A stretch of DNA of 64,000 nt from Flavobacterium franklandianum (GCF_007097365.1 NZ_VJZR01000005.1:124001-188000), one strand, 5' to 3'. Numbered from the stretch's first letter, positions 38,723-47,040 are shown. The notes: generated by a model from the sequence alone, not told the origin. Program-made: numbers and translations.

Positions 38723-40261
38723 ATGGAAAAAAGAAGAATTGAAATAATGGATACGACGCTTCGAGATGGGGAACAAACCTCGGGAGTATCGTTTTCTGCG
38801 GCAGAAAAATTAACCATTGCCCAATTGTTGCTCGAAGAATTACATATTGACAGAATAGAAATCGCTTCGGCACGAGTTAGCGAAGGCGAATTTCAAGGTG
38901 TAAAAGGTATTATGGCTTGGGCATCAGCAAAAGGATATAACGACCGCATCGAAGTTTTAACCTTTGTTGACGGAGGACTTTCCATTGAATGGATGAAAAA
39001 AGCGGGAGCCAAAGTTCAAAACTTATTGACCAAAGGTTCTCTAAATCATTTGACCCATCAATTAAAAAAAACACCCGAACAACATTTTTCCGAAATAGCA
39101 AAAGCCATTGCATTAGCCAATGAAAACGGAATTGCAACTAATGTTTATTTAGAAGATTGGAGTAACGGCATGCGTAATTCCCCGGACTATGTTTTTCAAT
39201 ATTTGGATTTTTTGGTAACTCAACCCGTTAAAAGAATATTGTTGCCCGATACTTTAGGCGTTTTAATCCCTTCTGAAACTTTTGAATACATATCGAAAAT
39301 TAAGTTAAGATATCCAAACATCCATTTTGATTTTCACGCCCATAATGATTACGATTTAAGCGTTGCTAATGTTATGGAAGCTGTAAAAGCAGGCATCAAC
39401 GGCTTGCACGTTACCGTAAATGGAATGGGCGAACGTGCTGGAAATGCTCCAATCGAAAGTGTTGTTGCGGTTATAAATGATTTTCTGCCAGAAATAAAAA
39501 TCAATATCAAAGAATCTTCATTGTACTCAGTGAGTAAATTAGTTGAAACTTTTACTGGTTATAGAATTCCAGCCAACAAACCTATTGTGGGTGACAATGT
39601 GTTTACTCAAACTGCTGGTATTCATGCTGATGGCGACAACAAAAACAATTTATATTTCAATGATTTACTTCCGGAACGTTTTGGCAGAAAGCGAAAATAT
39701 GCTTTAGGAAAAACATCTGGAAAAGCTAATATCGAAAAAAATCTTCAGGAATTAGGATTGCAACTCAATCAGGAAGATTTGAAATTGGTTACCCAAAGAA
39801 TCATCGAATTAGGAGACAAAAAAGAAACGGTTACCAAAGAAGATTTGCCATATATCATTTCCGATGTTTTGGACAGTCAAACCTATGAAGACAAAATCGT
39901 TATTGAATCCTATGTATTAGTTCACTCCAAAGGAATGCGACCATCAACAACGCTTTGTTTGAAAATTGATGGTGAAATTATTGAAGAAAACGCACAAGGA
40001 GATGGACAGTTTGATGCCTTTATGAATGCTTTGACCAAAATATATAAAAGTAAAAAGATGTCATTGCCAAAACTGATTGATTATGCCGTTCGAATTCCTC
40101 CTGGAAGTAGTTCGGATGCGCTTTGCGAAACGATTATCACTTGGACCAACGGCATAAAAGAATTCAAAACCAGAGGATTAGATTCAGATCAAACTGTGGC
40201 TGCTATCAAAGCAACTCAAAAAATGCTGAATATAGAATCCCCCCAACCCCCGAAGAGTTAG
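38723..40261 (+). CDS. 2-isopropylmalate/citramalate synthase-family enzyme
   Basis: This 512-residue HMGL-like synthase condenses acetyl-CoA with a 2-oxoacid. Catalytic motifs are MDTTLRDGEQTSGVSF (about 9-24), FDFHAHNDYDLS with HxH metal ligands (about 207-218) and NGMGERAGNAP. The C-terminal LeuA_dimer regulatory domain covers about 370-500. Gene context favours 2-isopropylmalate synthase, yet the N-terminal wording (IEIASARVSEGE) differs from classical LeuA, so citramalate synthase remains possible. The last seven residues are encoded by the edge of a C-rich repeat. Confidence 0.85.
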   Translation: MEKRRIEIMDTTLRDGEQTSGVSFSAAEKLTIAQLLLEELHIDRIEIASARVSEGEFQGVKGIMAWASAKGYNDRIEVLTFVDGGLSIEWMKKAGAKVQNLLTKGSLNHLTHQLKKTPEQHFSEIAKAIALANENGIATNVYLEDWSNGMRNSPDYVFQYLDFLVTQPVKRILLPDTLGVLIPSETFEYISKIKLRYPNIHFDFHAHNDYDLSVANVMEAVKAGINGLHVTVNGMGERAGNAPIESVVAVINDFLPEIKINIKESSLYSVSKLVETFTGYRIPANKPIVGDNVFTQTAGIHADGDNKNNLYFNDLLPERFGRKRKYALGKTSGKANIEKNLQELGLQLNQEDLKLVTQRIIELGDKKETVTKEDLPYIISDVLDSQTYEDKIVIESYVLVHSKGMRPSTTLCLKIDGEIIEENAQGDGQFDAFMNALTKIYKSKKMSLPKLIDYAVRIPPGSSSDALCETIITWTNGIKEFKTRGLDSDQTVAAIKATQKMLNIESPQPPKS

Positions 40262-40408
40262 TAACTAAAGGACATTTAAAGACCTTTCGTTTCCGATAAT
40301 GATTTATGGGAATTTTCAAATCATTTTTTATTTGAAGGTAAAAATTTAAAAATAAACAATAAACACTATCCAATCCAGTCTCCCCCTCTTTCAGAGGGGG
40401 TTGGGGGG
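40239..40408. repeat. C-rich/G-rich inverted repeat pair before leuB
   Basis: A 13-nt arm at 40239-40251 (CCCCCCAACCCCC) is perfectly complementary to 40396-40408 (GGGGGTTGGGGGG), bracketing 144 nt. Inside the right end is an 8-bp hairpin CCCCCTCT / AGAGGGGG (40382-40400). The left arm lies in the coding end of the synthase gene. The G-rich arm could also fold as a quadruplex. Confidence 0.8.
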
Positions 40409-40427
40409 AGGAAAAATACAAACCATT

Positions 40428-41489
40428 ATGAAATTTAACATTGCCCTTTTAGCCGGAGACGGAATCGGACCAGAAGTAATCAATGAAGCTGTAAAAGTTT
40501 CGGATGCTATTGCCAAAAAATTCAATCACGAAATCACTTGGACACCTGCATTGACAGGAGCTTGCGCCATTGATGCCGTAGGAGTTCCTTATCCAGATGA
40601 AACACACGAAATTTGCATGAAAGCCGATGCGGTTCTTTTTGGAGCCATCGGACATCCAAAATATGATAATGATCCAAGCGCACCAGTTAGACCAGAGCAA
40701 GGATTATTGTTGATGCGTAAAAAATTGGGCTTGTTTGCTAATGTTAGACCAACCTTTACTTTCCCGTCTTTGATTGACAATTCGCCTTTAAAAAGAGAGC
40801 GTATCGAAGGAACAGATTTAGTTTTCCTGAGAGAATTAACAGGGGGAATTTATTTTGGTGAAAAAGGAAGAAAAGACGGTGGAGAAACGGCGTACGACAC
40901 TTGTACTTACACCAGAGTTGAAGTTCAACGTTTGGCGAAAAAAGGATTCGAATTGGCCATGACACGGTCTAAAAAATTGTGTTGCGTGGACAAAGCCAAC
41001 GTTTTGGAAACATCTCGTTTGTGGAGAGAAACCGTTCAAGCTATGGAAAAAGAGTATCCAGAAGTGACCGTTTCTTACGAATTTGTTGATGCTGTTGCGA
41101 TGCGTTTGGTTCAATGGCCAAATTCTTATGACGTATTAATTACGGAAAACTTATTTGGCGATATTTTGACGGATGAAGCATCTGTAATTTCAGGTTCAAT
41201 GGGATTAATGCCATCAGCCTCTGTGGGAGAACACACTTCATTATATGAGCCAATCCACGGATCTTATCCACAAGCTACCGGATTGAATATCGCTAATCCA
41301 TTGGCAACTGTATTATCAGCAGCGATGATGTTTGAAGATGCTTTCGGATTAAAAGAAGAAGCAGAAGCGATTAGAACTGTAGTCAACAAATCATTAGAAC
41401 AAGGAATTGTTACCGAAGATTTAGTTGCAAAAGGAGCCAAAGCGTATTCAACTAGCGAAGTTGGAGATTGGTTGGTTGCCAATCTTTAG
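40428..41489 (+). CDS. leuB: 3-isopropylmalate dehydrogenase
   Basis: This 353-residue NAD-dependent decarboxylating dehydrogenase catalyses the third leucine-specific step. The start at 40428 ([17 protein letters not shown]) is chosen, since the upstream nine codons come from a G-rich repeat. Seen are the family GDGIGPE opening, the substrate-binding [14 protein letters not shown] and the C-terminal metal/cofactor region [19 protein letters not shown] and [12 protein letters not shown]. It ends the leu cluster. Confidence 0.97.
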   Translation: MKFNIALLAGDGIGPEVINEAVKVSDAIAKKFNHEITWTPALTGACAIDAVGVPYPDETHEICMKADAVLFGAIGHPKYDNDPSAPVRPEQGLLLMRKKLGLFANVRPTFTFPSLIDNSPLKRERIEGTDLVFLRELTGGIYFGEKGRKDGGETAYDTCTYTRVEVQRLAKKGFELAMTRSKKLCCVDKANVLETSRLWRETVQAMEKEYPEVTVSYEFVDAVAMRLVQWPNSYDVLITENLFGDILTDEASVISGSMGLMPSASVGEHTSLYEPIHGSYPQATGLNIANPLATVLSAAMMFEDAFGLKEEAEAIRTVVNKSLEQGIVTEDLVAKGAKAYSTSEVGDWLVANL

Positions 41490-41497
41490 TTTATTTT

Positions 41498-41535
41498 GTT
41501 TCAAGTTTCAGGTTGCGCAACTTGAAACTTGAAAC
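41498..41535 (+). repeat. 18-bp inverted repeat after leuB
   Basis: Arms GTTTCAAGTTTCAGGTTG and its near-complement (one G-U pair) meet at a CG centre. A further ACTTGAAAC unit follows at about 41543. It is followed by A rather than T, so it is more a 3' stabilising hairpin than a terminator for leuB. Confidence 0.65.
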
Positions 41536-41565
41536 AAAAAAAACTTGAAACAAATTACCCTAAAC

Positions 41566-41600
41566 AAAAAAGGTGTCAATTTACATTGACACCTTTTTTT
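41566..41600. terminator. Bidirectional terminator, leuB / RNA-binding protein
   Basis: A 15-bp perfect stem (core GGTGTCAAT / ATTGACACC) with a 4-nt TTAC loop carries A and T runs at the outside, serving convergent genes. Confidence 0.9.
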
Positions 41601-41618
41601 ATATGATTGAAAAAAATA

Positions 41619-41984
41619 TTAATATCTTCCTCTGTCTCCACCTCCACGGTTTTCTCCACCACGGCTGTTTCCACCACCACCATAACCTCCGCGTGATTCT
41701 CCACCACGACTGTTGTTATTAAAACTTCTTCTTTCGCCTTCTGGTTTTGGCTCAGACTTATTCACTACGATAGCACGACCTTGAACAGTCGCTCCGTTTA
41801 ACTCATCAATTGCTTTTTGAGCTTCTTCATCACTTGGCATTTCAACAAAACCGAATCCTTTACTTCTTCCAGTAAATTTATCAGTAATAATTTTTACAGA
41901 ATCAACTGCACCGTAAGCCTCGAAAGACTCTCTTAAATCTGCTTCCTCAATACTGAACGGAAGGCTTCCAACAAAAATATTCAT
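41619..41984 (-). CDS. RNA-binding protein with RRM and Gly/Arg tail
   Basis: This 121-residue single RRM protein has RNP2 as IFVGSLPFS (3-11) and RNP1 as KGFGFVEM (about 42-49). After residue 80 comes an RGG-like tail rich in Gly, Arg and Ser (repeats of GGENRGG / SRGG). Such small RRM proteins are common in Bacteroidota and probably act as RNA chaperones, perhaps cold-induced as in cyanobacteria; that is inferred. Confidence 0.93.
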   Translation of the reverse strand: MNIFVGSLPFSIEEADLRESFEAYGAVDSVKIITDKFTGRSKGFGFVEMPSDEEAQKAIDELNGATVQGRAIVVNKSEPKPEGERRSFNNNSRGGESRGGYGGGGNSRGGENRGGGDRGRY

Positions 41985-42076
41985 ATGTACTTATTTAGTA
42001 TAATTGCGACAAATGTAATATTATTTTTTTTCTAATCTACTACACATTAGCTTAATTGTGATTTTTTTATTAAAAA

Positions 42077-42583
42077 TCAAGGAGTTACTGTGGAAGTTGT
42101 ATTGATTGAATCCAAAGCTCCAACAGGTATTTTATAAAAGTGTCCGTATTGAAAATTCAAAATTGGTCCAGCCAATGGATTATTATAAATATTCTCTGCA
42201 TTAAATTTAAAGGTTCCAGTTACCGTATTATTTACAGCATCAAATTCTTCAATTACTATTTCTCCATTCCCTATTTCAATTCCTGTCGAAAAAGTGATTG
42301 TACCATTGGCATCCTTTAAAACATAAGTAGCCATTTTTGAAGTACTAGTGCCAAGAGGATATGTTTGAGCAGTCGTAGAAGTAGTTTTTAAAGTTACGAT
42401 TTCGTTTCTTGTGTAGGCTTCAATTATTAATGAACCTCCAGAACCAAGTGAAGCTTTAGCATCAACAGCTCTCCAAAACACGTTATCCTTCTGACCTTCA
42501 AAGGCAGGATTATTGAACTTCACCTCAGTAGAACATGAAATAAAAGCGAAGAACAGAAATAAATACAGAAACTGTTTTTTCAT
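42077..42583 (-). CDS. DUF6252-like lipoprotein
   Basis: This 168-residue lipoprotein has a signal with lipobox FFAFISC (acceptor Cys17). The mature part is beta-rich with the segment FWRAVDAKASLGSGGSLIIEAYT and a central GNGEIVIEEFDAVNNTVTGTF. It fits the DUF6252 pattern seen in Flavobacteriia; no function is known. It is a single gene between convergent and divergent neighbours. Confidence 0.75.
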   Translation of the reverse strand: MKKQFLYLFLFFAFISCSTEVKFNNPAFEGQKDNVFWRAVDAKASLGSGGSLIIEAYTRNEIVTLKTTSTTAQTYPLGTSTSKMATYVLKDANGTITFSTGIEIGNGEIVIEEFDAVNNTVTGTFKFNAENIYNNPLAGPILNFQYGHFYKIPVGALDSINTTSTVTP

Positions 42584-42780
42584 TCGAAGATACTATTTGG
42601 TTTTTATTTGAAAATGGAATTCGCTATGCTCATTTCATAAGTTGTGGCATTGACCTCCACAAAAGTATATTATTTTGATTTAAAAAAGAAAACAGAATTG
42701 GAAATTCATATAGAAAATCGACATAATACAGTGTCAATCATTAAAATACAAATGGAATTAGTATTTATTGATAAAAAGTG

Positions 42781-42788
42781 TATCTTTG
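42781..42788 (+). promoter_or_regulatory. -7 box of the rpsP operon
   Basis: TATCTTTG matches TAnnTTTG 50 nt before rpsP. No well-spaced TTG is evident at -33. Confidence 0.45.
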
Positions 42789-42837
42789 CATCCTTAATTA
42801 ATCGAGGTCGAGTACCTCAAAATTTAATCATTAGATT

Positions 42838-43533
42838 ATGTCAGTAAAAATTAGATTACAAAGACACGGTAAAAAACAAAAACCTTTTTACTGGGTTGTA
42901 GCAGCAGATGCTCGCTCAAAAAGAGATGGTAAATACCTAGAAAAAATTGGTACTTACAATCCAAACACAAACCCTGCAACTATCGAATTGAACTTGGATA
43001 GCGCAGTAAAATGGTTGCACAATGGTGCTCAACCAACTGATACCGCAAAAGCAATTCTTTCTTACAAAGGTGCTTTATTGAAACACCATCTTGATGGAGG
43101 TATTCGTAAAGGAGCTTTGACTCAAGAACAAGCTGATGCAAAATTAGCTGCTTGGTTAGAAGCAAAATCAGGAAAAGTTGATGCTAAAAAAGAAGGTTTG
43201 ACAAAAGCGCAAGCTGCAGATAAAGCCAAAGCTTTCAAAGCGGAACAAGATGTAAATGCAAAACGTTTAGCTACTGCTGCACAAGCCGAAGCTGATGCTA
43301 TTGCTGCTGCAACTCCTGCTGTTGAAGAAGAAGCTGCTGAAGTGGAAGCTGCTGCTGAAGAAGTTGTAGTTGAAGAAACTCCTGCTACTGAAGTTGAAAC
43401 TGCTAATGAAGTTGAAACAGTTATTGAAGAAGTAATTGTGACTGAAGAAGCTACTCCTGTTGCTGAAGTTGAAACTGCTACTGAAGAAGTTACAGAAGAA
43501 GCTCCTGCTACTGAAAAAACACCAGAAGCATAA
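42838..43533 (+). CDS. rpsP: Ribosomal protein S16 with long acidic C-terminal tail
   Basis: This 231-residue protein has a normal S16 core (about 1-80: MSVKIRLQRHGKKQKPFYWV, YLEKIGTYNPN, WLHNGAQPTDTA). It is followed by a Lys/Ala-rich helix (about 100-150) and then by a tail of about 75 residues made almost only of Glu, Ala, Val and Thr with TEVETA-like repeats. S16 elsewhere is about 80-90 residues; extended versions occur in Bacteroidota. It is followed after 15 nt by rimM, the usual neighbour. Confidence 0.96.
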   Translation: MSVKIRLQRHGKKQKPFYWVVAADARSKRDGKYLEKIGTYNPNTNPATIELNLDSAVKWLHNGAQPTDTAKAILSYKGALLKHHLDGGIRKGALTQEQADAKLAAWLEAKSGKVDAKKEGLTKAQAADKAKAFKAEQDVNAKRLATAAQAEADAIAAATPAVEEEAAEVEAAAEEVVVEETPATEVETANEVETVIEEVIVTEEATPVAEVETATEEVTEEAPATEKTPEA

Positions 43534-43548
43534 TTTTAGAAGGCGAAA

Positions 43549-44073
43549 ATGCGTAAAGAAGATTGTTTCTATTTAGGCAAAATCGCCAAAAAATTTAGTT
43601 TCAAAGGGGAAGTCCTTGCCTATTTAGACACGGACGAACCTGAGTTATACGAAAACTTGGAATCAGTGTTTGTTGAATGCAACAAACACTTGGTTCCTTT
43701 TTTTATTGAAACTAGCTCACTACATAAAAATGACTTTCTTAGAATTCGTTTTGAAGATGTAAACACCGAAGAAGAAGCTGATACTTTACTCGGAAATGAT
43801 TTGTATCTTCCTTTGCAACTATTACCTAAACTTACGGGTAATAAATTCTATTTCCACGAAGTAATTGGTTTTGAAGTCGAAGACAAACGTTTGGGGTATG
43901 TTGGAGAAATTCAATCTATCAACGATACCACAGCTCAACCGCTTTTTGAAGTTCTCAAAGGAGATACTGAAATTCTGATTCCAATGATTGACCATTTCTT
44001 GGTTAAAATTGACCGAGAAAACAAAAAAATTATAATGGATTTGCCAGAAGGCTTGATTGAAATGTACCTTTAA
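43549..44073 (+). CDS. rimM: Ribosome maturation factor RimM
   Basis: This 174-residue 30S assembly factor binds S19 and helps 16S rRNA processing. The N-terminal RimM barrel covers about 6-90 (YLGKIAKKFSFKGEV, then LRIRFEDVNTEEEAD). The PRC-barrel-like C-terminal domain has FYFHEVIGFEV and LIPMIDHFLVKID. It forms an operon with rpsP. A tandem repeat lies just after the stop. Confidence 0.95.
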   Translation: MRKEDCFYLGKIAKKFSFKGEVLAYLDTDEPELYENLESVFVECNKHLVPFFIETSSLHKNDFLRIRFEDVNTEEEADTLLGNDLYLPLQLLPKLTGNKFYFHEVIGFEVEDKRLGYVGEIQSINDTTAQPLFEVLKGDTEILIPMIDHFLVKIDRENKKIIMDLPEGLIEMYL

Positions 44074-44075
44074 AA

Positions 44076-44107
44076 GATTTCAGATGGCAGATTTCAGATG
44101 GCAGATT
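44076..44107 (+). repeat. Tandem 14-nt repeat
   Basis: Two perfect copies of GATTTCAGATGGCA (44076-44089 and 44090-44103) are followed by a partial third. An ATG at 44098 lies inside the second copy. Confidence 0.8.
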
Positions 44108-44127
44108 TTTTCCGTAAAAGCAGTTTA

Positions 44128-44835
44128 ATGTTCCAATTCAAACAATTTTGTATTGAACAAGATCGAACGGCAATGAAAATTGGCACCGATGGCGTTTTGC
44201 TTGGCGCTTGGACTCCTATTGAAAATAATCCTTACAGCATTTTAGACATTGGAACCGGAACCGGAATCATTGCTTTGATGTTGGCACAAAGAAGTACCGC
44301 AGAACAAATCGATGCTTTAGAAATTGAAGAAGATGCTTACGAACAAGCCACGGACAATTTCGAAAATTCCCCTTGGAACGACCGATTGTTTTGTTTTCAC
44401 GCTGGCTTGGACGAATTTGTCGAAGAACCCGAAGACGAGTACGATTTAATTGTTTCCAATCCGCCTTTTTATAGCGAAGATTACAAATCCGATAATGAAC
44501 AAAGAGATTTGGCGCGTTTTCAAGACGCTATGCCTTTTGAGGATTTGATTGAAGCCGCAGCTTTATTACTTTCTGAAAACGGAATCTTCTCCGTTATTAT
44601 TCCTTTCAAAGAAGAAGAGAATTTCTTGGCTCTGGCCAATGAATATGAATTATATCCAATAAAAATTACCCGCGTAAAAGGAACACCAATTACCGAAATC
44701 AAACGAAGTTTATTGGCTTTTGGCAGAAATAAAAAGCTTAACTTAACTATTGATGAGCTAATCATCGAAACTGCAAGACATATTTATACTCCAGAATACA
44801 TCGTATTGACGAAAGATTTTTATTTGAAGATGTAA
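44128..44835 (+). CDS. tRNA1(Val) A37 N6-methyltransferase family protein
   Basis: This 235-residue SAM-dependent methyltransferase is of the TrmN6/YfiC type. The SAM loop LDIGTGTGIIALML and the catalytic NPPF motif (IVSNPPFYSED) are present, as is the family opening MKIGTDGVLLGAW. The start at 44128 (MFQFKQF) is preferred because the earlier ATG at 44098 is part of a tandem repeat. Its last 65 nt before the final codons reappear exactly at 46964-47028, downstream of two unrelated genes. Confidence 0.88.
   Translation: MFQFKQFCIEQDRTAMKIGTDGVLLGAWTPIENNPYSILDIGTGTGIIALMLAQRSTAEQIDALEIEEDAYEQATDNFENSPWNDRLFCFHAGLDEFVEEPEDEYDLIVSNPPFYSEDYKSDNEQRDLARFQDAMPFEDLIEAAALLLSENGIFSVIIPFKEEENFLALANEYELYPIKITRVKGTPITEIKRSLLAFGRNKKLNLTIDELIIETARHIYTPEYIVLTKDFYLKM
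44759..44823 (+). repeat. 65-bp direct repeat, copy 1, inside trmN6 3' end
   Basis: It is identical to 46964-47028. It lies in the last codons of the methyltransferase gene. The two copies bracket the two-gene insert. Confidence 0.9.
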
Positions 44836-45090
44836 TTATTGTTTTTAGTTTTAAAATAAGGATGTGGCTTTCAGTAAAATAAATCTTGGGGTTACAACCA
44901 CACTGCTTTCATAAATAAAATTCTTGGTTGATGGAGTTGAATCTTTACGAGTTTTCGGAAGCCACAACCGTTGCTTTAAACAGAATTTCAACTAATTTAA
45001 GATAGTTTTTTTTTAAGTTTTGAATTCCTGTCTCTTGGCTAAAAGTGGAATTTGATTTTTTAAACAGTCTTTTTTGTTGCAGTAAAAATT

Positions 45091-45975
45091 TTAATTTAAT
45101 TTGGAAATTGTCATTCCAAATGATAAATTTCTACTAATTTTCGAAAATATTTTTTCCGAAAATATTTCATTTAGTGGCTTAAGTTTTTGCTTTTTATCAA
45201 AGATATATTTTAAAAAAGTTGTCGCTGTATAATCATTTATTGAGTTGTCACTTAAAACTGGTCTGATTGAAGCCATTTCTTTACTTAAATTACCATTTTC
45301 GTCAATATCTCCAATTACTTCTATTCCTATAAATATCCCTTTTTTATTAAGCTCGATATTTTCATTACCTAGATCTATTTCAATCTTTTCTTTGTTGTAA
45401 GCATTTATGATACAGGCATCACTACTATAAATTTTACTGTCAATTTCCCCCTTTTTTGAGCTATAAATATTTATTCTAAATGCAGTTCTTAAATTACTCT
45501 TAAATTCATCAAGTTTTCTCTTTACGAAGTTAAATTCCAATTTTTTAATTTTTGAATCTTCATTTTGCAAATTAGGTATTATTAACGTTACTATTTCTGA
45601 CATTGAAGTAACTGGCCAACTACCATAGCTTGAGTTTTTTTTAGGAAAATCAATGAATTTAGTTTGTTGCTTACCATTCGATATTTTAACCTCTTTGAGA
45701 AGTATTGCATTGGGAGACAGAATAATCGTGTCTTTTATTTCAGATGCTTTTACTTGGATACTGTTATATGAAATATGAGAAAAAAATAAGGTGTCTTTTA
45801 ATTTTTTGTTAACTTCAAAATAACCACTTTCATTAGTGTAAGTACCATTATTATTGTTGTTAAGAATAATATTTACAAATGGTATTGGCTTATGATTTAA
45901 TGAGTCTAAAACTAGAATATTTTGTGATTGTGCATTGAAAAAAAATGCGAGGAATAATATATATATATATTTCAT
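45091..45975 (-). CDS. Secreted protein with carboxypeptidase-regulatory-like domain
   Basis: This 294-residue protein has a short signal peptide (ending AQSQ, about 17). A CarboxypepD_reg-like beta domain follows (ILVLDSLNHKPIPFVNIIL, NESGYFEV, about 18-90) with a ~200-residue unknown region rich in Lys, Asn and Ile. This domain is usual at the N-terminus of Bacteroidota surface proteins. It is probably co-expressed with the cysteine-rich gene upstream, 60 nt away, through a strong hairpin. Its base composition is notably AT-rich, consistent with recent arrival. Function is unknown. Confidence 0.8.
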   Translation of the reverse strand: MKYIYILFLAFFFNAQSQNILVLDSLNHKPIPFVNIILNNNNNGTYTNESGYFEVNKKLKDTLFFSHISYNSIQVKASEIKDTIILSPNAILLKEVKISNGKQQTKFIDFPKKNSSYGSWPVTSMSEIVTLIIPNLQNEDSKIKKLEFNFVKRKLDEFKSNLRTAFRINIYSSKKGEIDSKIYSSDACIINAYNKEKIEIDLGNENIELNKKGIFIGIEVIGDIDENGNLSKEMASIRPVLSDNSINDYTATTFLKYIFDKKQKLKPLNEIFSEKIFSKISRNLSFGMTISKLN

Positions 45976-45989
45976 ATTTATTTTGAATT

Positions 45990-46026
45990 AACATTGATAC
46001 TTGCCTTTAATGCAAGTATCAATGTT
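45990..46026 (-). terminator. 15-bp perfect hairpin between the two insert genes
   Basis: Arms 45990-46004 and 46012-46026 are perfectly complementary with a 7-nt loop. It follows the cysteine-rich gene on the minus strand and lacks a long T tract, so it may be a partial terminator or a 3' stabiliser. Confidence 0.75.
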
Positions 46027-46035
46027 ATTTATTAT

Positions 46036-46584
46036 TTAACAACCTACGACATCACAACCTGATTCCATCCAGAAGATATAGTAGCAACAAGTCTTATAAC
46101 ATTCTCCTGTAGGGGTTGTCCAACCTCCTCCACAAGATGTACCCCAAAACTTCATTGCAGAAGCAGAACTAATATTAACTTTTTCAATTTCTTTAATTAA
46201 GTCGATTTCCACAAAAATCTCAAACTTATTATCTTTTTTTAGACTAATAATGTCTGTAATGTTGTTTATAAAATCAATTGCTTTTATTTCTTGAGATTCT
46301 CTTTTATAATCTATAAAATATAAAAGTTCATTGTTTTCTTTATTAACGGCTACATAACCATTAATTATACCGTTGGTTTTGTCTAATAGTTCAGACACAA
46401 TAATATTCTGATTATTAGCTTTAGTTTCAATTGATTTTCCAAAACTATAACTTTTAGAATAATAATTATCTAAAAACTGGTTCATACTAGTTTTTCCAAA
46501 GTCTAATGAATTTGCGAAAAACACACTTGTATTTAGCAATAATGCTAAAATAAGAATTCTTGAAAATATTTTTTTCATAATCAT
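46036..46584 (-). CDS. Secreted protein with cysteine-rich C-terminus
   Basis: This 182-residue protein has a signal peptide of about 25 residues, then a charged region (about 26-145) with no cysteine. The C-terminal tail of some 33 residues has six cysteines, a GGGW motif, a CC pair and terminal Cys. Segregation of all cysteines in the tail suggests a leader or pro-region plus a small disulfide-stabilised or modified peptide. I recognise no family. No protease, modification enzyme or ABC transporter gene lies next to it. An alternative ATG two codons in (46578) is possible. Confidence 0.78.
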   Translation of the reverse strand: MIMKKIFSRILILALLLNTSVFFANSLDFGKTSMNQFLDNYYSKSYSFGKSIETKANNQNIIVSELLDKTNGIINGYVAVNKENNELLYFIDYKRESQEIKAIDFINNITDIISLKKDNKFEIFVEIDLIKEIEKVNISSASAMKFWGTSCGGGWTTPTGECYKTCCYYIFWMESGCDVVGC

Positions 46585-46845
46585 AATTTATTCCGTTAGC
46601 AGACTGTCTGCCATTAAGGACGAAAATTTTAGGAACATATTTTTAAGGTTAGTTTGTTCCGCCCCACTGTTTTATTTACACTTCCCAAGTCTCGAAGTGT
46701 TTGCAACTACCTGTCAATCAATACAGCATAAATGTAAACAATGATTCAAATCTAAAAAAAAAAAAAAAAACTGTTTTTCGGAAAATTCTTGTTTTTTAAA
46801 CAAAATTTTAACTTATAAGACTGTTTTATAAACACACATTTCTAA
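46585..46845. other. AT-rich gap with palindromes and poly-A
   Basis: Between the cysteine-rich gene and the trmN6 remnant lie a palindrome GCAGACTGTCTGC at 46599-46611, a run of 17 A at 46754-46770 and otherwise AT-rich DNA. No convincing gene is present. Confidence 0.6.
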
Positions 46846-47040
46846 AAAATTACTCGCTTAAAAGTAACTCCAACCTCCGAAATCAAACGTAGTCTTTTGG
46901 TTTTTAGCCGAAATGCCTTGCCTGGCGGCAGGCAAGAAATTACCAACTTCCCTATTGATGAATTAATCATCGAAACTGCAAGACATATTTATACTCCAGA
47001 ATACATCGTATTGACGAAAGATTTTTATCGGAAGATGTAA
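46846..47040 (+). pseudogene. Second 3'-end fragment of the TrmN6-like gene
   Basis: An open frame of 64 codons without a start aligns with the last part of the methyltransferase at 44128-44835 (KITR, EIKRSLL, IDELIIETARHIYTPEYI). The first two thirds match only at protein level with many silent changes and contain an in-frame palindrome (coding ALPGGRQE). The last 65 nt before the final codons are identical. It ends in the same KM-stop. It is a remnant of an older or foreign copy. Confidence 0.88.
46964..47028 (+). repeat. 65-bp direct repeat, copy 2
   Basis: It is identical to 44759-44823, about 2.2 kb upstream, in the same orientation and reading frame. Confidence 0.9.

Noticed and set aside
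41498..41555. CRISPR-like array from repeated ACTTGAAAC units
   Set aside because: The units are too short, have no equal spacers, and form a single inverted hairpin. No cas genes are in the window.
44863..44966. Insertion-sequence ends near TGTGGCTT / AAGCCACA
   Set aside because: The 8-bp inverted match has no transposase or target duplication and could arise by chance in this composition.
46754..46770. Run of 17 A as a phase-variable tract
   Set aside because: It lies in a gap with no gene or promoter boxes at a suitable distance, so a switching role cannot be supported.
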